A stretch of DNA of 20,192 nucleotides. Origin: Bacteroidales bacterium. GTDB lineage: Bacteria > Bacteroidota > Bacteroidia > Bacteroidales > Muribaculaceae. The notes under the pieces are model-generated. The model did no database searches. It had not been told where the DNA came from and saw only the letters and a program-made list of their open reading frames with translations. The stretch lies in contig CAAGGJ010000142.1 in NCBI GenBank assembly GCA_900769345.1, positions 1-20,192 on the forward strand, given 5' to 3'. Position numbers and translations under genes: made by a program. Within the stretch, counting starts at the first letter, position 1, and every line of letters begins with the position of its first letter. This document shows, piece after piece, positions 15,333-20,192 of the stretch.

Positions 15333-15459
15333 GCAGCGTGGGGCTTCTGAAAGAAGCAATGCCGAAGCGTAGCTGAGGCTCGTAGCCGGGGGTGTAGCCC
15401 GAAGGGCGTAACCCTCGTAGTCTGTATTCCAATACGGAAAAGCATCTGGAGGATGCGAA
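15333..15459 (-). repeat. Hairpin cassette, copy B (inverted)
   Basis: Read on the minus strand this 127-bp segment begins TTCGCATC-TCCAGATGC, continues with GAGGGTTACGCCC and GGCTACGAGCC, and ends TTCTTTCAGAA followed by CACGCTGC. This is the same order as copy A in inverted orientation. Visible stems include GCTTCT/AGAAGC (15343-15357), GGCT/AGCC (15377-15387), GCCC/GGGC (15397-15407) and GCATC/GATGC (15442-15456). Several stems keep pairing although their bases differ from copy A. Confidence 0.7.
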
Positions 15460-15600
15460 TGGGGGCTGCTTAGCAGGTGCTTTTCAGCATCTGCGAAGCT
15501 GATTTGCCGAGTGGCCGGATGCTTACACCACACCGGTCGCTATCGCTCCCTCTTTATGGTGCTAACCATAAATCAGCCTCCCCGAGGCTGTGCGGCGGGG
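15460..15600. repeat. Palindrome-rich extension of cassette B
   Basis: Further hairpins continue beyond cassette B: GCAGGTGC with GCATCTGC (one mismatch, about 15474-15494), an 8-bp stem at 15553-15560 with 15565-15572 (TTTATGGT, loop GCTA), and a 7-bp stem at 15574-15580 with 15584-15590 (CAGCCTC, loop CCC). Cassette A has no counterpart to this part. Confidence 0.6.
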
Positions 15601-15606
15601 CATTTA

Positions 15607-15649
15607 AACACGAATTTGCACAATTTTTTCAGAACACAAATTTTCATTA
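15607..15649 (+). repeat. Array repeats 6 and 7
   Basis: AACACGAATTTGCACAAT at 15607 and AACACAAATTTTCATTA at 15633 are two more members of the array word, 26 bp apart. They continue the alternation TTTGCAC then TTTTCA. They close the repeat region about 80 bp before the downstream transporter stop. Confidence 0.65.
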
Positions 15650-15729
15650 GTGCTCGACTTCATTCTATCGAATCTCAACAAAATCGTACTCCCTAACGCC
15701 AATTATTATCGATGGCCGATATGTTGCCA

Positions 15730-17118
15730 TCAACCCAAAATAAGCGCTATCAATTGTTTCGCCAAACGGTTGAATGAGGGCATGCCGTAGAGAAAAATTA
15801 GCAGAATGGCTGCCGGCGATATGTATCGAATGCATATCATCATTGGCTTTTTTACCCAAGCGTGCATTTTGCCTATGCCACCCGAGGTAAGTTGGTCGTG
15901 CAAAAAGCGCTTATCGACAAACCACCCAACAAATATCGAGAAGAATACACCTCCCACAGGGAGTAAGATATTTGAAGAACAGAAATCGAACAAATCGAAT
16001 AGTGTCATGCCGAATATCTTAAAATCGCTCATCACACTGAATGACAGCGAACAAAGCACTCCAAGGGTCATGCATATAGCCGTGTTGAGCATCGTAGCTG
16101 TTCGGCGCTTCATCTTCAGTTCTTCCATAAAGCACACGATGCATGTTTCGCTCATCGATATGGTAGAGGTGAGCGAGGCAAAGAACAGCAATACAAAGAA
16201 CGCCAACGACCAAATATATGCGCCGGGCATCTGCTGAAATATACTCGGCAATATCTCGAACACGAGTTTCGGTCCTGCTTCGGCCGACATACCGAAAGAG
16301 AACACAGCCGGAAATATCATCACTCCGGCGAGTATAGCCACAAGTGTGTCGAGAATGCCTGTCATTGCGGCATTCTTCACCAATGGCGTTTTGTCGGAGA
16401 AATAAGATGCATAGGTGAGCAGGCAGCCGAGGCCTACACTTAGCGAGAAAAATGCTTGCCCCATGGCACCTATCACCACACTCGGCGATATTTGGCTAAA
16501 ATCGGGCGAGAATAAAAATTTGAGACCTTCTGCTGCCTTGGGTAGCATCAACGAGTTGATGCAGAACACTATAAGTATCACAAACAGCAGTGGCATGAGT
16601 ATGTTGGCTATCTTCTCGATGCCTTTTTGCACGCCTCGCATCAGCACCACAAAGTTGATTATCAAAAATAGCACTGTGCACACCGAACTGCGCACGGGAT
16701 TACTCACAAATGCGCCAAAACGGTCGCTATATTCTTGGGGCGTGAAGCCTTGCAACGCACCGGTTGCCGACTGATAGAGGTAGTCCATAATCCAGCCTGC
16801 AACCACTGAGTAGAAGCCCAATATCAATATCGATGCCAACACTCCGAGTAGTGGCACCCAGCGCATCACGCTTCCGGGACGCAACTTATTCACAGCGCCC
16901 TTGGCATTGGCGTGTGTGCCGCGTCCCAACACAAACTCTGCCACCACCACCGGTATGCCTACAAGCAGCACACACAGCACATATATTATCAAAAATGCGC
17001 CGCCTCCGTGCACGCCTGCTTCGTAGGGAAATCTCCATATATTACCTAATCCCACTGCCGATCCCACTGTGGCAGCTATTACTCCGGTTTTTGTTACAAA
17101 TTGTGCTCTTTCGCTCAT
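15730..17118 (-). CDS. NSS-family Na+-dependent transporter (second of pair)
   Basis: A 462-residue inner-membrane protein of the neurotransmitter:sodium symporter (LeuT-fold) family, which takes up amino acids or related amines with Na+. TM1 has the signature ATVGSAVGLGNIWRFPYE, followed by GGGAFLIIYVLCVLLVGIP and AEFVLGRGTH. The GQAFFSLSVGLG segment (TM6 region) and SLTSTISMSE (TM8 region) carry Na+- and substrate-site residues in the family. About 11-12 membrane helices are seen. The start at 17118 (MSERAQFVTK) is chosen because it aligns with the start of the other transporter (MAEKAKFATK); a longer frame to 17193 would add 25 unrelated residues and overlap the small gene. The substrate cannot be told from sequence alone. 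Confidence 0.93.
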   Translation of the reverse strand: MSERAQFVTKTGVIAATVGSAVGLGNIWRFPYEAGVHGGGAFLIIYVLCVLLVGIPVVVAEFVLGRGTHANAKGAVNKLRPGSVMRWVPLLGVLASILILGFYSVVAGWIMDYLYQSATGALQGFTPQEYSDRFGAFVSNPVRSSVCTVLFLIINFVVLMRGVQKGIEKIANILMPLLFVILIVFCINSLMLPKAAEGLKFLFSPDFSQISPSVVIGAMGQAFFSLSVGLGCLLTYASYFSDKTPLVKNAAMTGILDTLVAILAGVMIFPAVFSFGMSAEAGPKLVFEILPSIFQQMPGAYIWSLAFFVLLFFASLTSTISMSETCIVCFMEELKMKRRTATMLNTAICMTLGVLCSLSFSVMSDFKIFGMTLFDLFDFCSSNILLPVGGVFFSIFVGWFVDKRFLHDQLTSGGIGKMHAWVKKPMMICIRYISPAAILLIFLYGMPSFNRLAKQLIALILG

Positions 17119-17162
17119 ATTTTTCCTAGTAAAAAAAATCGTCTTTTTGTTAGTGATTAATA

Positions 17163-17477
17163 TTAAAACTGTGGCACCTCGTCTAATGTACAATCGGAAA
17201 TCACAGTTTTTTGCTTTGCCGAATCGCGCTTTGCAGCTTGCTTTTTGCTGCGCCGTGCTTTGAGTTTAAGTGTGTCGGCACGCAACTGTTCAAGACTGTC
17301 GACAAGGGCCTCGGCACGCTCCACGCGAGTCTCCACGCTCTGCTCCGGTGCCGTTTCGCAATCTTGACAGCGATGCAATAGCATCATCACACCCACCGAA
17401 ACCAGCATCACCGCCAGTATCACATAAAGCCCCACGCGCTCGTTCTTGAATGTGCCGAAAATATCACTCAATCGCAT
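17163..17477 (-). CDS. Small membrane-anchored coiled-coil-like protein between two NSS transporters
   Basis: This 104-residue protein has a short cytoplasmic start (MRLSDIFGTFKNERVG), one membrane helix at about residues 17-35 (LYVILAVMLVSVGVMMLLH), a CQDC pair just after it, a heptad-like charged helix (about 45-80, RVERAEALVDSLEQLRADTLKLKARR) and a Lys/Arg-rich end. Its ATG overlaps the stop of the upstream transporter by one base (TAATG), which points to coupled translation. The second transporter starts 44 bp downstream. I recognise no named family. The FxxxERxG-then-helix start recalls the membrane anchor of Bacteroidetes helix-hairpin-helix (ComEA-like) proteins, but no HhH domain follows, so it could be a shortened relative or an accessory subunit of the transporters. 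Confidence 0.72.
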   Translation of the reverse strand: MRLSDIFGTFKNERVGLYVILAVMLVSVGVMMLLHRCQDCETAPEQSVETRVERAEALVDSLEQLRADTLKLKARRSKKQAAKRDSAKQKTVISDCTLDEVPQF

Positions 17478-18853
17478 TATCCCAATATGTCAATAAGTTT
17501 AACAATCAAAATCATGGCTATCAGCACGGGACAAACAAAGCGTATCAAGAACATAGTCACGGGCAGTGTCTTGGTGCGATTCTCGCCGTTATTGGTGAGT
17601 TCGGCTTCGATAAATTTCTTAGGCAATACCCACGCCACATAGATGCATATCAAGAATGCGCACACTGGCAACATTATGTTGGTGGCAAATGTATCCAGGA
17701 AGTCGAACACCGACATCCCTCCTATGCTCAACTGCGGTTCGGCGCCAAGCGAGAGCGAACAGATGGGGCTAAGCACTGCAAGTGGCGCCATCACCACTAT
17801 GCACGCCCACAAGCGCGACACCCTCATGCGCTGACTCACAAACGCCACAGCCACCTCACCCAGCGATATTGTGGAAGTGATGGCAGCAATAGAGAGCAGC
17901 AAGAAGAATAGCACCGACCACAATGCCGTGCCTGCCATATTGGCGAAAATCTCGGGCATGGTCACAAACACCAATGTGGTGCCTTGCACCGATGCCGTAT
18001 CGCCCATATTGAAGCTGCAAAGTGCCGGGAAAATAATCAATCCCATAAGAAAAGCCACCAAGAAGTCGAGCATCGACACTTGCACGGCTGTGCGTGTGAG
18101 CCGGGTATCCTTGGGATAATATGCCGAATAGGTTATCAATATGCCCATGCCGAGACTGAGCGAGAAAAATGCTTGCCCCAATGCACTGATTATCACATTG
18201 ATGTCGATTTTGCCAAAATCAGGCTTCAAGAAAAATTCCACTCCTCGCATAGCATTAGGCAGAGTGAGCGACTTCACCGCAAATATCAAAAGTAGCAAAA
18301 ACAGCACAGGCATAAGCACATTCGAAAGTTTCTCGATGCCTTTCTGTACGCCCATTAGCAGCACCAAAAAGTTGATGGCAAGTGTGATAAAGGTCCACAA
18401 TATGGGCGTATGCCACGATGTGACAAGTATGCTCATCTTGTCGCCGAAAAATTGCGACGTGCTCGCTGCCGTCTCATAGCCTTCGTAAAGCGAACCGGTG
18501 AGCGAACTGAACACATAGTCGAGCGTCCAACCTGCCACTACCATATAGTACGACAAAATCAGATATGATGCCAGCAATCCTATTGCACCTGCCATCCACC
18601 ACTTTTTGTCGGGTGTTAGCGACTTAAAATTGCCCACAGCGTCCGACTGCCCCGAGCGACCTATCGCAAACTCGGCAAGCATAACCGGTATGCCAAGTAT
18701 CAATACACACAGCAAATACACTATCAGAAATGCTGCCCCTCCATTGCCTTGTGTCTCGCTCGGAAAGCGCCATACATTGCCCAATCCTATCGCCGATCCC
18801 ACCGTGGCGGCAACCAGACCTATCTTTGTCGCAAATTTTGCCTTTTCTGCCAT
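17477..18853 (-). CDS. NSS-family Na+-dependent transporter (first of pair)
   Basis: The 458-residue LeuT-fold symporter has TM1 signature ATVGSAIGLGNVWRFPSE, then GGAAFLIVYLLCVLILGIP and AEFAIGRSGQ. GQAFFSLSLGMGILITYSAYY (TM6/7 region) and AITSTISLGEVAVAF (TM8 region) are typical. It is clearly paralogous to the second transporter of the operon but well diverged, so the two probably differ in substrate. It is the first gene of a three-gene minus-strand operon, with a promoter about 75 bp upstream. The substrate is not predictable; amino acids are usual for bacterial members. Confidence 0.93.
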   Translation of the reverse strand: MAEKAKFATKIGLVAATVGSAIGLGNVWRFPSETQGNGGAAFLIVYLLCVLILGIPVMLAEFAIGRSGQSDAVGNFKSLTPDKKWWMAGAIGLLASYLILSYYMVVAGWTLDYVFSSLTGSLYEGYETAASTSQFFGDKMSILVTSWHTPILWTFITLAINFLVLLMGVQKGIEKLSNVLMPVLFLLLLIFAVKSLTLPNAMRGVEFFLKPDFGKIDINVIISALGQAFFSLSLGMGILITYSAYYPKDTRLTRTAVQVSMLDFLVAFLMGLIIFPALCSFNMGDTASVQGTTLVFVTMPEIFANMAGTALWSVLFFLLLSIAAITSTISLGEVAVAFVSQRMRVSRLWACIVVMAPLAVLSPICSLSLGAEPQLSIGGMSVFDFLDTFATNIMLPVCAFLICIYVAWVLPKKFIEAELTNNGENRTKTLPVTMFLIRFVCPVLIAMILIVKLIDILG

Positions 18854-18927
18854 AATGATATAGTAGTTTTTCTTCGTTTTCTGTAAACCGATATAGTCAA
18901 TAATAATTCATTTCACTAAAGATTTTG

Positions 18928-18958
18928 CAAAATTAATAATAATCCAATACTAAAGCAA
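18928..18958 (-). promoter_or_regulatory. Predicted NSS-operon promoter
   Basis: On the minus strand TTG (18958-18956), 20 bp, then TAATTTTG (18935-18928) fits the Bacteroidetes consensus; the first -33 base is C. The leader would be about 70 nt. Confidence 0.62.
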
Positions 18959-19152
18959 GAATACCGGTTAAATATTTACATTTTTAGACACTATTATGTT
19001 TCAAACTGAAAGCAAACACCACACCTTTCTCAATTCAGAGTATGCTTATAGCAGTATTTTGTTTCTCACCTTCTCTATTTGGCATAATTTCTTATAAAAT
19101 TTTTGTATTTATTGGATAATCTTACGAAAAGGTCACAAATCACCATTCTTTA

Positions 19153-19184
19153 TTTGCTATATATCATAATATTTAGTAATTTTG
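19153..19184 (+). promoter_or_regulatory. Predicted vanZ-like gene promoter
   Basis: TTTG at 19153-19156, exactly 20 bp, then TAATTTTG at 19177-19184 is a full consensus match. Transcription would start about 15 nt before the ATG at 19206. Confidence 0.7.
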
Positions 19185-19205
19185 TAACCACTATGTATAA
19201 TTGAT

Positions 19206-19670
19206 ATGGAACACTTTGCTAAATTACTGAAAGCCATACCTAACTGGATTTTATCAACCATGGTTTTGTTGCTGGTAACATACATTTCGTTAGACAGCAA
19301 CCCTATGAACATCAATCGAATCGTACTATTTAAAGGTGCCGACAAATTGATTCATTTCATTATGTATTTTGTTCTCTGCAGCACCTTTATCATCGATTAT
19401 GCCAAGTCGCGTATGCCTCATCACACCAAGATAGGCACCGAACTCTCGTTCTGCTGCTTGTGCATAGCCTTGGGTTTGCTATTCGAGATTCTACAGGTCA
19501 CCATCACCGAGTATCGCACCTTTGAAATCTACGACCTCATCGCCAACACCATTGGTTCCATAGTAGGATTCTTGGTAATGCACTTCATCGGACTGCATCA
19601 GTTGCGCCGTTCTATGGTTCCGCTCTATGTGCGCCATCATCATCACAGTCGCAGGCATCACTCCAAGTGA
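19206..19670 (+). CDS. VanZ-like family membrane protein
   Basis: The 154-residue protein has four hydrophobic segments (about residues 14-30, 50-64, 80-98, 112-128) and the VanZ-like hallmarks KGADKLIHFIMYFVL, LLFEILQ and YDLIANTIGSIVG. VanZ itself gives low-level teicoplanin resistance, but most VanZ-like proteins in bacteria have no established function, and nothing here points to a resistance cluster. The C-terminus ends in a His/Arg-rich tail (VRHHHHSRRHH) that is probably cytoplasmic and could bind metal. A full-consensus promoter precedes it with a very short leader. It converges on a beta-barrel gene. Confidence 0.86.
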   Translation: MEHFAKLLKAIPNWILSTMVLLLVTYISLDSNPMNINRIVLFKGADKLIHFIMYFVLCSTFIIDYAKSRMPHHTKIGTELSFCCLCIALGLLFEILQVTITEYRTFEIYDLIANTIGSIVGFLVMHFIGLHQLRRSMVPLYVRHHHHSRRHHSK

Positions 19671-19712
19671 TTATCATCAGCTCCACCACGGGGCTCGAAA
19701 ATACAAAAAAAT

Positions 19713-19748
19713 ATGACCGGAACACGAGTACATCGCCGTTCCGGTCAT
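19713..19748. terminator. Bidirectional terminator between vanZ-like and beta-barrel genes
   Basis: A perfect 11-bp stem (ATGACCGGAAC at 19713-19723 with 19738-19748) has a 14-nt loop. On the minus strand it is followed by a long T-run (complement of the A-run 19704-19711), a strong terminator for the beta-barrel gene. On the + strand it is followed by a T-rich tail. Confidence 0.82.
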
Positions 19749-19808
19749 TAATTTATTTCTGTTATAGTTGCGGCAACTATCATTGCCCGCAAAATGATGA
19801 TATTATTG

Positions 19809-20192
19809 TTAGAATATGTAACGCGCACCTATGCAGAGCACACATTGACTATACTGCTTGAATATCTGAGCACGAACCTCAGCCGAAAGAGCCACATTGT
19901 CCGACACATAATATTCAATGCCGGCGCCCAAGTTTCCACCTATGCGGTCGTCGGTATTAGCAGCCTTGTCTACACCGGGCACATTCACTTTTTGAGTCCA
20001 GTGCGAATATGAGAAACCCACAATCGGATACACATTGCAACGCTCCATTATCGGGAAAGTGTATTCAAGGTTGGCATTGGCATCCCATGCTTTGAAGTGA
20101 TTATTGCTAAAATAATATTGAAACTCCGGACTAATGCGAAAATTTTCTGAAAAATTGATTTTATAGTTCACGCCTATACCCTTCTGACTATG
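19809..20192 (-). CDS. Outer-membrane beta-barrel protein (partial, N-terminus outside window)
   Basis: The frame is open from the right edge (it reads HSQKGIGVNYKINFSENF at the edge) to the stop at 19809, giving at least 127 residues. Alternating hydrophobic and polar strands (GIGVNYKIN, RISPEFQYYF, NANLEYTFPI, VYPIVGFSYSHW, GNLGAGIEYYV, VALSAEVRAQIF, VLCIGARYIF) and a final aromatic residue (Phe) indicate the C-terminal half of a small porin-like or OmpW/OmpA-type beta-barrel in the outer membrane. An internal GTG could be taken as a start, but the strand pattern continues upstream to the edge, so the gene begins outside the window. The specific function is unknown. Confidence 0.8.
   Translation of the reverse strand, partial: HSQKGIGVNYKINFSENFRISPEFQYYFSNNHFKAWDANANLEYTFPIMERCNVYPIVGFSYSHWTQKVNVPGVDKAANTDDRIGGNLGAGIEYYVSDNVALSAEVRAQIFKQYSQCVLCIGARYIF

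Larger units (their letters stand above)
14812..15729. other. Gene-free region with repeat array and hairpin cassettes
   Basis: In these 918 bp I see no credible gene. The left part (14812-14990) is AT-rich and contains the cpsB-like promoter. The rest contains seven short alternating repeats (15009-15649), two inverted hairpin cassettes (15128-15252 and 15333-15459), a 10-bp periodic stretch (15291-15330) and a palindrome-rich segment (15460-15600). The middle is clearly richer in G and C than its flanks. Short ORFs here run through palindromes and lack family features. Confidence 0.75.
18854..19205. other. Intergenic region between divergent NSS operon and vanZ-like gene
   Basis: This 352-bp AT-rich stretch holds two good divergent promoters, one near each end (18928-18958 minus, 19153-19184 plus). 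The part between them, about 18960-19150, shows no gene, hairpin or repeat that I can support. Confidence 0.65.

Noticed and set aside
15306..15533. 75-codon minus-strand ORF over cassette B
   Set aside because: It runs straight through the palindromes of the hairpin cassette, has no domain or signal, and its frame is explained by the repeat sequence.
15511..15696. 61-codon + strand ORF near the cassette extension
   Set aside because: It reads through hairpins and two array words; the composition looks like translated repeat DNA.
17119..17193. Longer N-terminus of the second NSS transporter
   Set aside because: It adds 25 residues unlike the family, overlaps the small gene, and the start at 17118 matches the start of the paralogue.
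20169..20171. GTG as the start of the beta-barrel gene
   Set aside because: The frame and strand pattern continue upstream to the window edge, so the true start is outside.

Overview
The window looks like a chromosomal segment of a member of the Bacteroidales. The reasons are a TonB/ExbB/ExbD/ExbD/PstS-like/TPR cluster of the Bacteroidetes type, promoters of the form TTTG-N19/20-TAnnTTTG, a near absence of Shine-Dalgarno sequences, and a complete Na+-NQR operon. A placement near the gut families (Muribaculaceae, Bacteroidaceae) is plausible from codon use and gene content, but I infer it and cannot prove it.

Left block (1-6985). The last 21 codons of a + strand gene end in a strong hairpin terminator (49-82). 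A long minus-strand cluster then reads from right to left: exbB, two different exbD genes, tonB, a 72-residue two-helix membrane protein, a PstS-like lipoprotein, and a secreted TPR-repeat protein. Together they form an energy-transduction module of the inner membrane and periplasm for TonB-dependent outer-membrane transport. A good promoter at 6954-6985 lies about 280 nt upstream of exbB, so the mRNA has an unusually long leader that contains a small, very basic ORF.

Centre block (7214-13210). Divergent from exbB is a complete nqrABCDEF operon (Na+-translocating NADH:quinone oxidoreductase) with short gaps and a terminator at 13179-13210. Its key cofactor residues are visible. Next come a cytidylate kinase-like protein (+) and, convergent with it, a CpsB/YwqE-type PHP tyrosine phosphatase (-), separated by a bidirectional terminator.

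The stretch 14812-15729 has no credible gene but is highly structured. Seven degenerate copies of a roughly 17-bp word (AACACRGATTTKCACAA) alternate strictly between a TTTTCAC and a TTTGCAC form. Two inverted, diverged copies of a roughly 126-bp hairpin cassette sit between members of this array, with a further palindrome-rich segment next to one of them. This is the least explained part of the window.

Right block (15730-20192). A minus-strand operon holds two NSS-family Na+-dependent transporters with a small membrane-anchored, coiled-coil-like protein between them; that protein's start overlaps the first transporter's stop (TAATG). Divergent from it is a VanZ-like membrane protein with a very clear promoter. 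It converges on a partial outer-membrane beta-barrel gene that runs off the right edge. One functional theme links the centre and right blocks: Na+-NQR exports Na+, and the NSS transporters can spend that gradient.
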